From positions 2,185,501 to 2,249,500 of the forward strand of contig CP102274.1 of assembly GCA_025149285.1 (NCBI GenBank): a DNA stretch of 64,000 nucleotides, in the 5' to 3' direction. Every line of letters begins with the position of its first letter. Within the stretch, counting starts at the first letter, position 1. The position numbers and the translations under genes were made by a program. Under the pieces are notes generated by a model. That model made no database searches, had not been told where the DNA came from, and was given only the letters and a program-made list of their open reading frames with translations. Source of the DNA: Hungatella hathewayi (GTDB lineage Bacteria > Bacillota > Clostridia > Lachnospirales > Lachnospiraceae). Positions 56,374 through 64,000 of this stretch are shown piece after piece.

Positions 56374-57645
56374 TACCTCCGCCCGCTCACAATTCACTAA
56401 AAACCTCCGTTCAAATTCTTCCACCGGCATAGGTTTATAGAAAATAAATCCCTGTATGTAATCACATCCCAGTTTCTTTAAAAACTCTACATATTCTTTC
56501 GTTTCAATTCCCTCAGCAACCGTCTTCAAATTCAGTTCTTTAGCGGTCTCGACGATGTGTCGGACGAGAACGCGTTCTCTGGGATCTGAGTAGTTACAAA
56601 ACAGTGAGCGGTCAATCTTCAGGGTCTTCAGCTCTGTAGTTGTCAGGACGCTGAATGAGGAATAGCCGCTTCCGAAATCGTCAAGAGAACAGGAAAATCC
56701 GTAATGATACAGCTGTTTCACCACGACCTGTACCAGATCGATCTGGTTTAAGACAATGCTTTCGAGCAGTTCGAATTCGATGCAGTCCTTGGGACAGGGC
56801 GCTTTTTCGTAGACCTGCTTGTACAGGTCAAGGAAATAACGGTAATTAAACATGTTGCTGGAAAGATTGACGCTGATTTTGATCTTCTTATTATACTGCT
56901 TTATCCAGCGGTTGATGGTGCGGCATACATGCTCGAACATGTACAGGTCCAGATCGCCGATCAGACCGTTTTTTTCCAGCTCCGGCAAAAAATCACTTAC
57001 TGGAATCATGCCTTTTTCAGGATTGATCCAGCGTACCAGTGCTTCCGCTTCCGTGACCTCCCCTGTGCGCAGATTGACTTTCGGCTGGAGATAAAGTTTA
57101 AAGTCTTCATGTTCCAGCGCTGGCTGGAAATCCTGCTCCATGTTGTAATTTCCCAGATTCGTATCATTGTAAGTCAGACCGTATACTTCCATGTGTGAGT
57201 TGCGCAGATGGCTTTCCGAACTTTCCGTACGGCAGATATCGGCATTGTACTGGGCGGTCAAAAAGTCCGGGGGATCGCTGCCCAGCAGGAAGATTCCATA
57301 GCCCATATATACTTTTCCGTACTGCTCGCCATAGGGCCAGTCACGGATTCTCGTATTGATATCAATGGTATAGTGGAAAATATCATCGTAGTCCTTCGAA
57401 ATATGGACCAGGAGGAGATAGTAGCCGGCATGGATATGGGCAATATATTCTCCGGGGTTCAGCCAGGACTCAACACAATCATAAATCATGGCGGTCAGCC
57501 GGTCCCCGGCTTCCCGTCCGAACATACGGTTGAAAATACGAAACCGTTTGACTTTCATGCTGATCAGGGCGTAGTCGTCGGGATTTTTACTGCATATATC
57601 TTCATAACGTGCTTTTATCCACTGCTCATTTTTTAAATCAGCCAT
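56371..57645 (-). CDS. EAL-domain c-di-GMP phosphodiesterase with degenerate GGDEF
   Basis: 424 residues; the ATG at 57645 follows AGAGG, and the longer frame to 57696 lacks an RBS. The N-terminal half is a GGDEF fold whose active motif is lost (IHAGYYLLL replaces GGDEF), so it likely acts as a GTP sensor or scaffold. The EAL domain is intact: EAEALVRW, SVNLSSNMF, LLESIVLNQ, LDDFGSGYSSFS and VAEGIET carry the metal and catalytic residues. No membrane segment, so it is a cytoplasmic c-di-GMP hydrolase. Confidence 0.92.
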   Translation of the reverse strand: MADLKNEQWIKARYEDICSKNPDDYALISMKVKRFRIFNRMFGREAGDRLTAMIYDCVESWLNPGEYIAHIHAGYYLLLVHISKDYDDIFHYTIDINTRIRDWPYGEQYGKVYMGYGIFLLGSDPPDFLTAQYNADICRTESSESHLRNSHMEVYGLTYNDTNLGNYNMEQDFQPALEHEDFKLYLQPKVNLRTGEVTEAEALVRWINPEKGMIPVSDFLPELEKNGLIGDLDLYMFEHVCRTINRWIKQYNKKIKISVNLSSNMFNYRYFLDLYKQVYEKAPCPKDCIEFELLESIVLNQIDLVQVVVKQLYHYGFSCSLDDFGSGYSSFSVLTTTELKTLKIDRSLFCNYSDPRERVLVRHIVETAKELNLKTVAEGIETKEYVEFLKKLGCDYIQGFIFYKPMPVEEFERRFLVNCERAEV

Positions 57646-57867
57646 CGTGTTATCCTCTGTTTTTTCTGACTTTTTGGAATCGTTCTGTCTTTGCAAAAAG
57701 TTACATAATATGCTTGCTTAATAACAACTATATCATATTTGTAACCCATGGGCAATGCAGCACACCAAATTTTAGCAAAAACATATCACGGGATCCGTCT
57801 CTGAACACTTGCAGCACTCCTCTGAAATGATTATAATGTGTAGAGAAGAACAGGAGGAAAACATGCG

Positions 57868-58410
57868 ATGATAGAAGATGTGATCGATTACAACCGTAAA
57901 TTTGTGGCTGAAAAAAACTACGAACCCTATGAAACCAGCAAGTATCCGGATAAAAAGCTGGCAATACTGACCTGCATGGATACAAGGCTGACAGAGCTTC
58001 TCCCTGCGGCGCTGGGAATTCACAACGGAGATGCCAAGATTATTAAGAATGCAGGAGGCGTGATCAGCCACCCCTATGGAAGTGCGGTGCGGAGCCTTCT
58101 GGTGGCGGTTCTGGAACTGGGTGTGGAAGAGATTATGGTAATTGGCCATACAGACTGCGGCGTCCAGGGCATGGACGGCAAAAAAATGGTGGAGAAGCTG
58201 AAAGCACGGGGGATTCCGGAAGAGCATATCGATATCATACGAAAGAGCGGAATCAATCTGGAACAGTGGCTGGGGGGATTTGAGTCGGCAAAGGAGGCAG
58301 TGAAGGAGTCGGTAGACAGCCTGAAAAACCATCCATTGATGCCAAAGGATCTTGTGATTCGGGGATTTATGATGGATTCTGTAACAGGAGAGTTAACTGC
58401 TCTTTGTTAG
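57868..58410 (+). CDS. Beta-carbonic anhydrase
   Basis: 180 residues. Interconverts CO2 and bicarbonate. Zinc ligands are intact: Cys36 with the Asp38-Arg40 dyad in LTCMDTR, and His94 and Cys97 in IGHTDCGVQGM. This is the short beta-CA (cab) type common in anaerobes. ATG 57868 is preceded by AGGAGG at about 11 bases. Divergent from the EAL gene, and 115 bases before the MATE gene. Confidence 0.93.
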   Translation: MIEDVIDYNRKFVAEKNYEPYETSKYPDKKLAILTCMDTRLTELLPAALGIHNGDAKIIKNAGGVISHPYGSAVRSLLVAVLELGVEEIMVIGHTDCGVQGMDGKKMVEKLKARGIPEEHIDIIRKSGINLEQWLGGFESAKEAVKESVDSLKNHPLMPKDLVIRGFMMDSVTGELTALC

Positions 58411-58525
58411 AAATATGACAAATTTTCTGTAGAACAGGAATGCAGGACGCATTCTCAGTAGAACTTTTTTTTAATAAGCGGTATACTGATAACCATACGA
58501 AAGACAGAACAGGAGAGAATGTCAT

Positions 58526-59893
58526 ATGAAGGCCGCAAAGAAAATAGATATGACTCAGGGGTCCATCATGAAACGGGTGCTGTTATTTGCGCTTCCCATC
58601 TGTGTGGGAAACGTGCTGCAGCAGCTGTACGGTACCGTCGATACACTGGTAATCGGCAATTTCTGCGGTTCCGTATCGCTGGCTGCCGTGGGCACCAGCA
58701 GCCAGCCGGTGGAGATTCTGCTGTGCGTATTCCTGGGGCTGGGCACAGGGGTATCCATCCTCGTTTCGCAGTTTACCGGCAGGGGTGACATGGAAAGCCT
58801 GAAAGAGATCGGAGCGACAGCCATATCCTTTTTATTTTTGTGTTCCATACCGCTGACGATCATCGGGCAGTTCGCCGGTCCGGCGGTTTTGCGGTTCATG
58901 CAGGTGCCGGATGATACGTGGGAACTGGCCAATGCTTATATCAGCATCATTTTTTTCGGAACTCTGGGGAATATGGGATACAATATGAATGCGGGAATCC
59001 TGAGGGGAATGGGAGACAGCAACGCGTCTCTGCTGTTTTTGATTGTATCCTGTGTTGTGAACATTGTTCTGGATCTCCTGTTTGTGGCAGGTATGGGCAT
59101 GGATGTGCCCGGTGCGGCGCTGGCGACTACCATAGCCATGTACTGCTCCTGGCTGTTCAGCATCGTCTACATCCGTAAAAAGTATCCGGAGTTCGGCTTT
59201 ACGTATCTGCCGCACCGGATGAACAGGCGGATGCTGGGAAGTATTGTGGCGATCGGACTTCCGCTGGGGCTGAACAGCTCGATCTATTCCGTGGGCCATA
59301 TTCTGATGCAGTCTCTGATTAATCTGCAGGGCTCCGTATTTATTGCCGCCTGTTCGGTGAGCAGCAAGGTCACGGGAATTGCCAACGTGGCGATCACCTC
59401 GTTATCCTCGGCGGCCACGACGTTCTCAGGCCAGAACCTGGGAGCGGGGAATTGCGTCTATTTAAAGAAAGGCGGGATACGGATTCCGCTGTTTTCAGGT
59501 CTCATTACCTGCATCGCAGGGCTGGTCGTGACGTTTTACTGCCGCCCGCTTCTGGAACTCTTTACCAGGGAGGCGGAGGTTCTCGACATTGCGGTCCGGT
59601 ATATTCGGATTGTCCTGCCGTTCACGTGGGCCTATGCGGTCTTTAACGGCATCATCAGCTTCGTGAACGGTATGGGGGAGGTCCGATTTCCGACGGTGGT
59701 CAACCTCCTGATGCTGTGGGCCGTGCGGATTCCATGTGCCTGGCTGATTACCAGCTATATAGACGGCGGCTATGTGATGGCCTGTCTGCCCATCAGTTTT
59801 GTATTCGGAATGCTCTGCATGTTCAGCTATTTCTTCTCGAAAAACTGGAAGAAGATCGGAAAAATGGCGGCGGAGCAGCAGGGCAGACTATGA
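58526..59893 (+). CDS. MATE family efflux transporter
   Basis: 455 residues with twelve membrane segments. The N-terminal motif MTQGSIMKRVLLFALPICVG and LYGTVDTLVIGNFCGSVSLA are typical of the NorM/DinF-like MATE group in clostridia. It exports cations or drugs using a sodium or proton gradient. ATG at 58526 follows AGGAGAG. Ends 20 bases from the convergent GGDEF-EAL gene. Confidence 0.92.
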   Translation: MKAAKKIDMTQGSIMKRVLLFALPICVGNVLQQLYGTVDTLVIGNFCGSVSLAAVGTSSQPVEILLCVFLGLGTGVSILVSQFTGRGDMESLKEIGATAISFLFLCSIPLTIIGQFAGPAVLRFMQVPDDTWELANAYISIIFFGTLGNMGYNMNAGILRGMGDSNASLLFLIVSCVVNIVLDLLFVAGMGMDVPGAALATTIAMYCSWLFSIVYIRKKYPEFGFTYLPHRMNRRMLGSIVAIGLPLGLNSSIYSVGHILMQSLINLQGSVFIAACSVSSKVTGIANVAITSLSSAATTFSGQNLGAGNCVYLKKGGIRIPLFSGLITCIAGLVVTFYCRPLLELFTREAEVLDIAVRYIRIVLPFTWAYAVFNGIISFVNGMGEVRFPTVVNLLMLWAVRIPCAWLITSYIDGGYVMACLPISFVFGMLCMFSYFFSKNWKKIGKMAAEQQGRL

Positions 59894-59913
59894 AATACTG
59901 AAAAGCAATCCGT

Positions 59914-62622
59914 TTACGGCTTCCCCAGATAGTCCCGTTCAAATTCCTCCACAGGGATTGGCCTGCTGAATAGATACCCCTGGAACAGATCGATTCCGCA
60001 GGCACGCAGGACCGCATACTGCTCTTCATTCTCGATTCCCTCTGCCACCATGCGGATTCCCAGCTTGAGGCAGACTTCGGAAATGGATTCCACGATCGCC
60101 CGGTTCCGGGAATTCGTGGTGATGTGGTCTACCATTCTCTTATCTAAATTCAGCGCATCAAAGCTAACTTCAGACATGAGAGCGACATTGGCACACTCCG
60201 TACCGAAATCATCGAGTGTAACAGTAAAACCGGTGCTTTGCAGTTCTGCGATCAGCTGTTTGATATCAATCGTTTCTTCATTGCGGACCTTTTCCGTGAT
60301 CTCTATCTCCAGATAATTTGCCGGAATACCGTACTGGTTACAGATATCCAGGAGCCGTCTGGAAAGCTCTGCTTCCCGCAGTGTATGAAGTGAGAAGTTG
60401 ACGGAAACCGGGAAAATCTGTCTGCCCTGATCCTGCCATGACTTAAGTCTGGAGCACACGAACCGGAAAACATAGAAATCGATGAGGCTGACGGTATGGA
60501 ATTCCTCCAGCAGGGGAAGAAATTCACCGGGCGTAATAAGGACACCGGGCTGCGGCGTATAGCGGATAAGCGCTTCACAGCCGACGATCATACGGCTCTC
60601 AGATGAAATCTTAGGCTGAAAATAAACGAGAAAATGATTTTCAGCAATCTCTTTCTGCAGGGTATCGGAATTGGATAAATGCTGCAACAGCTGGTCGCTA
60701 CAGCGGCGGTACCGGCGGGAAACGGGATTGATGCGGTAAAATGCTTTCTTGTTTTCGTACATCTTTGCATCGGCCACGGCAATAATCCGGTCGATATTAT
60801 CGATGTGCTCCCTCCACTGGCAGCCGATGGCGGCCTGGCAGTCCGAGTCATTTTTAAATTTTTCCTTCAGATCACGTACCTGATTCTGGAAGACCTCCTG
60901 GGGGATTCCGGGACAGATGATGACAAATTCATCCCCGCCGATCCGATAGAAATCTGCCTGTGTAAACGCGGCCCTGATCCGTTTGGCACACTCGATCAGA
61001 ACGCGGTCTCCGGACTCATGACCGTAATGATCATTGATATCCTTGAGCCCGTTGACATCCAGATAGACGATTCCTACAGGCTGGTTGGAGCCGGCCAGTG
61101 CCCCAGTATCGACGATGTACTTATTCCTGTTATAAAAATCAGTCAGTTTATCGTAGTAGCTTAAATGAGTCAGCAGCTGTTTGTTTTCCGCATGGTTTCT
61201 TGCCAGCATGAGGAAGTAGCACAGCGTTTGCAGCAGAGGACTGATATTCTGAAGTCGGGCAGGGGACGGATTATCGACTCCTAAATACCCGATTAATGTG
61301 CCATCCTGTTCCATGGGTGCAGCAGCCAGGCTGGTAATCGACTGGGCATGGAGAATCTGGTATTCTTCCGGGAAGGGTTCCCTGATCTCCTCCAGATCTT
61401 CAATGATCATACATTCTTTTTTATCAAAATATGTGATCCAGCGGGTGATCAGATTGAGCGGAAGATCCTGCAGCATTTCCCGCTGCGGTTCCACACCATC
61501 GGTACACCATTCATAGTCATTGTACATTTTACCATGTCTTATGTAGATAATATATGCCCGGTCGGCAGAGAGAAAGCTGCCAAGGCGCTCTAAAACCTGG
61601 GAAATGGCGGTGTCAATGTCTTCTGACTGATACAGTGTCTGGACGCATTTCGTAATCATCTCATTGGCTTCCAGCGTAAGCTTAAGCTGAAGCTTTTCTT
61701 TTTCGGATTCTGTGGTATCGAAGGCAAGCTCCATTCGGGCGGTCCGGCCCTCCCATTGGATCAGGCGGTCTTTTAAAATGTAATGACGCCGGGTCAGCGG
61801 ATTGGTGTATTCCCATGTATAGGTTTCCCCCTCTTTTAAGATGGAGGAGGTGCAGAATTCACACGGGGAATCGAATCCCTGCAGGACCTGGTAGCATTTG
61901 CGGCTGTCCAGGGCATCGATGTGAAACGTTTCCATGCCTGCTTTATTAACGAAGAGCAGAGTGTGATCTTCGATATCCGAGACGTAGACCAGTTCAGAAA
62001 TCTCATTCATGGGTCCGAGAAGACTGTCCACCATATGGGAGAGGTGTTCCTTCTTTTTTCTGCTGTCCTCCTCCGTCCGTTGAAGCTCTCTCTGGCGTCT
62101 CGCCTGACCGGCGCTGTAAAGGCAGAAGAGGAAGACTAACAGAAGAAAGAAGCAGTTCAGCAGAAGCAGGCTTTTTTCAGCCAGAAGCTCCCGATTTTCG
62201 GAAAACTGTTCCGCTGCCAGCACGGCCCGGTCGGCCAGATCGAAATAGGATTCACTGTCTTCAAAGAGCTTCTCGGTATCTCCGCCGGCTCTGACGAGAT
62301 AAATCTCTTCCTTCAGAAGATTCCAGTCTGTCTCCATCCGGAGTATCAGATCCTGAAAATCACTGCTGTTCATGCGGATCAGCCCATAGACGCCTTTCCC
62401 TGACTGCAGTTCCTCCAGTATTCCGTCTAACTTTTCGATCAGCAAGTCATTGGGAATCCCATTTAATTCTTCTTTCACGAGACGCTGGGTCGCGCCGCGA
62501 ACAATGCCGGCGTAGTTGATCACCTTCGCATTGCCCTGTAAATTGTGAAAGCATAAGATCGAAAAGGTGCTGGAGAGAATGAGGGCTATCGCCAAAATAA
62601 CAGGTAATATTTTCTTTTGCAT
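59914..62622 (-). CDS. Membrane GGDEF-EAL c-di-GMP enzyme with GAF domain
   Basis: 902 residues from ATG 62622, six bases after GGAGG; a longer frame to 62808 lacks an RBS and would overlap the upstream AraC region. Two membrane segments (about 3-25 and 150-175) enclose a helical extracellular domain similar to type IV pili sensors. Then a PAS-like region (about 205-310), GAF (about 315-480), GGDEF (motif RIGGDEF intact) and EAL. In the EAL domain CEALIRY is present, but loop 6 reads DDFGTECAN instead of DDFGTGYSS, so phosphodiesterase activity is uncertain. Confidence 0.92.
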   Translation of the reverse strand: MQKKILPVILAIALILSSTFSILCFHNLQGNAKVINYAGIVRGATQRLVKEELNGIPNDLLIEKLDGILEELQSGKGVYGLIRMNSSDFQDLILRMETDWNLLKEEIYLVRAGGDTEKLFEDSESYFDLADRAVLAAEQFSENRELLAEKSLLLLNCFFLLLVFLFCLYSAGQARRQRELQRTEEDSRKKKEHLSHMVDSLLGPMNEISELVYVSDIEDHTLLFVNKAGMETFHIDALDSRKCYQVLQGFDSPCEFCTSSILKEGETYTWEYTNPLTRRHYILKDRLIQWEGRTARMELAFDTTESEKEKLQLKLTLEANEMITKCVQTLYQSEDIDTAISQVLERLGSFLSADRAYIIYIRHGKMYNDYEWCTDGVEPQREMLQDLPLNLITRWITYFDKKECMIIEDLEEIREPFPEEYQILHAQSITSLAAAPMEQDGTLIGYLGVDNPSPARLQNISPLLQTLCYFLMLARNHAENKQLLTHLSYYDKLTDFYNRNKYIVDTGALAGSNQPVGIVYLDVNGLKDINDHYGHESGDRVLIECAKRIRAAFTQADFYRIGGDEFVIICPGIPQEVFQNQVRDLKEKFKNDSDCQAAIGCQWREHIDNIDRIIAVADAKMYENKKAFYRINPVSRRYRRCSDQLLQHLSNSDTLQKEIAENHFLVYFQPKISSESRMIVGCEALIRYTPQPGVLITPGEFLPLLEEFHTVSLIDFYVFRFVCSRLKSWQDQGRQIFPVSVNFSLHTLREAELSRRLLDICNQYGIPANYLEIEITEKVRNEETIDIKQLIAELQSTGFTVTLDDFGTECANVALMSEVSFDALNLDKRMVDHITTNSRNRAIVESISEVCLKLGIRMVAEGIENEEQYAVLRACGIDLFQGYLFSRPIPVEEFERDYLGKP

Positions 62623-62809
62623 GGGTGCCTCCGGGTTCAGTGTCATTGTAATTTCTTTTAACTTTAAGAGTACCATATTTCGCATGCCGTTGCAAGAAAG
62701 AAAGAGCAGCCGGACCACTTTTGCCGCTGTCTTCCATGTTGTAGCCATATGTGCGCTGTGATAGAATAGAAGCAGCAAAGTGAAGTCGTACGGAAGAAGG
62801 GGGTACACC

Positions 62810-63724
62810 GTGGATTTATTTTATCATGAGACGTTTACACAGAATGAGCAGATGCCGATGCAGCTTCGCCTGCACAGGGGGCAGATCAATTATATGATTC
62901 TGGAGCACTGGCACCGGAGTATCGAGATCGACTATCTGCTGGACTGTGAAGCAGATTTTTATATTAACGGAAAAAAGAAGCAGGTGGCTGCCGGAAGTAT
63001 TACGCTGATCAATAGCGGGGATATTCACGCCCTGGAGCCCAGGGAAGTACCGGTGGATACGGAAGACAAAATTCATGGGATTTCCCTGTTCATATCCTAT
63101 GAATTCCTGAAGAAGATATGTCCGGAGATCGATCAGATCACCTTCGAACTGGAGGGGCAGGAAGAGCGGCTGAAGGAGCTTAAGGAGGTTTTTAACAGCC
63201 TGATTCGTCTGGAACTGGCCCCTCCTGAGGAATACGGTTACTTAAAGAAAAATGCGATGCTCCATTCCCTGATGTATCTTCTTCTTACATATTTTAAGGA
63301 GCCGAGGAACCAGTCGTCCGTAAAGAGCCAGAAGTATATTGACAGACTGCGGGTGGTTCTGGATTATGTGGAGGAGAATTACCGGGAACCGCTGACGCTG
63401 CAGGGAGTAGCGGACCATTTCAGCGTGTCCATGGAATATCTGGCGAGAATTTTAAAGAAGTACACGGGCAACACGTTTAAGACCCATCTGAATCAGGTCC
63501 GTGTCAGCAAGGCGTTCCGGGACCTGCTGGAGACGGATTACTCCGTACTGGAAATAGCCATGCGCAATGGATTTTCGGATACGCGGTCTTTGATCAATGT
63601 CTTTCGTGACACGTACGGTATGACGCCTTCCCAGTACCGGAAAAAGAACGCCAGGAGAGAAGCGGCAAAGGAAGCGGCCTCTGCGGAATACCCGCCGCAT
63701 ATCAGGGTGGTGGACGCGCCGTAA
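62810..63724 (+). CDS. AraC family transcriptional regulator
   Basis: 304 residues from GTG 62810, six to seven bases after AAGGGGG; a GTG at 62780 is possible but has no RBS. N-terminal cupin (about 20-95): LEHWHRSIEIDYLLDCEADF, then AGSITLINSGDIHALEP. C-terminal double HTH (about 190-285): LQGVADHFSVSMEYLARILK, then LEIAMRNGFSDTRSLINVFR and MTPSQYR. Likely regulates the GPH symporter gene that starts 166 bases downstream. Confidence 0.92.
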   Translation: MDLFYHETFTQNEQMPMQLRLHRGQINYMILEHWHRSIEIDYLLDCEADFYINGKKKQVAAGSITLINSGDIHALEPREVPVDTEDKIHGISLFISYEFLKKICPEIDQITFELEGQEERLKELKEVFNSLIRLELAPPEEYGYLKKNAMLHSLMYLLLTYFKEPRNQSSVKSQKYIDRLRVVLDYVEENYREPLTLQGVADHFSVSMEYLARILKKYTGNTFKTHLNQVRVSKAFRDLLETDYSVLEIAMRNGFSDTRSLINVFRDTYGMTPSQYRKKNARREAAKEAASAEYPPHIRVVDAP

Positions 63725-63730
63725 GGTGCG

Positions 63731-63761
63731 GATGAATGTCCGGATGAATGTCCGGATGAAT
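63731..63761 (+). repeat. Short 12-bp tandem repeat
   Basis: GATGAATGTCCG occurs twice (63731-63754) and then the partial GATGAAT. It lies directly after the AraC stop. Confidence 0.85.
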
Positions 63762-63889
63762 TCCTCTTTTTACAAAATGTCAAGAAACGTATCTGTTTTC
63801 AATAAATTATGTAAAGATTTCACAAAGGGAATCCGATACAATAGGAACATGAGACGCGTCCTTAACAAAAAAAGAGAGGTTATTTCAAA

Positions 63890-64000
63890 ATGGAGAAAAT
63901 TTCGTTAAAAGAACGATTCAGTTATGGATTGGGAGATTTGGCCTGCAATTTAATGTTTCAGCTGATTACGGCGTATCTGATGTTTTTCTATACCGATGTG
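63890..64000 (+). CDS. GPH-type sugar:cation symporter, 5' part
   Basis: 37 codons to the window edge from ATG 63890 (GAGAGG upstream). MEKISLKERFSYGLGDLACN followed by LMFQLITAYLMFFYTDV is the first membrane segment pattern of the glycoside-pentoside-hexuronide:cation symporter family (MelB-like). The remainder lies outside the window. Probably controlled by the AraC protein just upstream. Confidence 0.82.
   Translation, partial: MEKISLKERFSYGLGDLACNLMFQLITAYLMFFYTDV

Noticed and set aside
63726..63908. 60-codon frame overlapping the GPH gene start
   Set aside because: It starts in the 12-bp repeat, lacks an RBS, and overlaps the well-supported symporter start in another frame.

Overview
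The window looks like the chromosome of a spore-forming anaerobic gut clostridium, probably Lachnospiraceae. This is inferred from a CotJC-type spore-coat manganese catalase fragment at the left edge, an oxygen-sensitive class III ribonucleotide reductase, strong AGGAGG ribosome binding sites, many GntR/AraC/MerR/LysR regulators and carbohydrate uptake operons. No ribosomal or other phylogenetic marker gene was seen, so genus is not claimed.

Left part (1-25.9 kb), mostly housekeeping and metabolism: cotJC end, nrdD, a Cys/Gly-rich probable spore protein behind a mother-cell-sigma-like promoter, a gluconate 5-dehydrogenase-like SDR with a GntR regulator and a discoidin-like protein, a class-C-like group II intron (5982-7880) sitting directly behind the terminator of that operon, manA plus a ROK fructokinase, an exported protein built of 12-residue Cys/Gly repeats, a YhgE/Pip membrane protein, an MFS transporter with its autoregulator, a cystatin-like small protein, two orphan genes, tRNA-Pro(GGG), a HAD phosphatase, lpd, an Xaa-Pro aminopeptidase, an XRE regulator, a diguanylate cyclase, a prolyl-tRNA editing-type protein and an RlmD-type rRNA methyltransferase.

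Middle part (26-43 kb), an accessory and decaying region: LysR and MerR regulators with flavodoxins, a DUF4405 haem-type membrane protein truncated by a deletion, a lipoprotein hydrolase, an Fe-S flavoprotein, an ArsR/ArsP-like permease/thioredoxin cassette, then a run of small immunity-type genes (Imm1-like frameshifted, DUF6678-like, DUF7662-like and others) separated by diverged copies of one ~55-bp leader sequence. After this comes a gene graveyard: LysR, aldo/keto reductase, SDR and iron alcohol dehydrogenase remnants around an intact MerR gene with a textbook 19-bp-spacer promoter, which now drives a 54-codon internally deleted ADH, a flavodoxin and a RibD-like reductase.

Right part (43.5-64 kb): the most unusual locus is a three-gene overlapping unit. 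It encodes a lipoprotein fusing an ABC solute-binding domain to a 5'-nucleotidase C-terminal (nucleotide-binding) domain with no catalytic metallophosphatase domain, a hybrid histidine kinase with one degenerate and one intact receiver, and a regulator carrying two complete GntR winged-helix units in one chain. It reads as a ligand-sensing lipoprotein/kinase/regulator system. Next is an AraC-controlled ABC sugar operon with two glycosidase-type enzymes (43-49 and 49.6-56.3 kb), then c-di-GMP enzymes (an EAL protein with a degenerate GGDEF and a membrane GGDEF-EAL protein), carbonic anhydrase, a MATE exporter, an AraC regulator and the start of a GPH-type sugar symporter.
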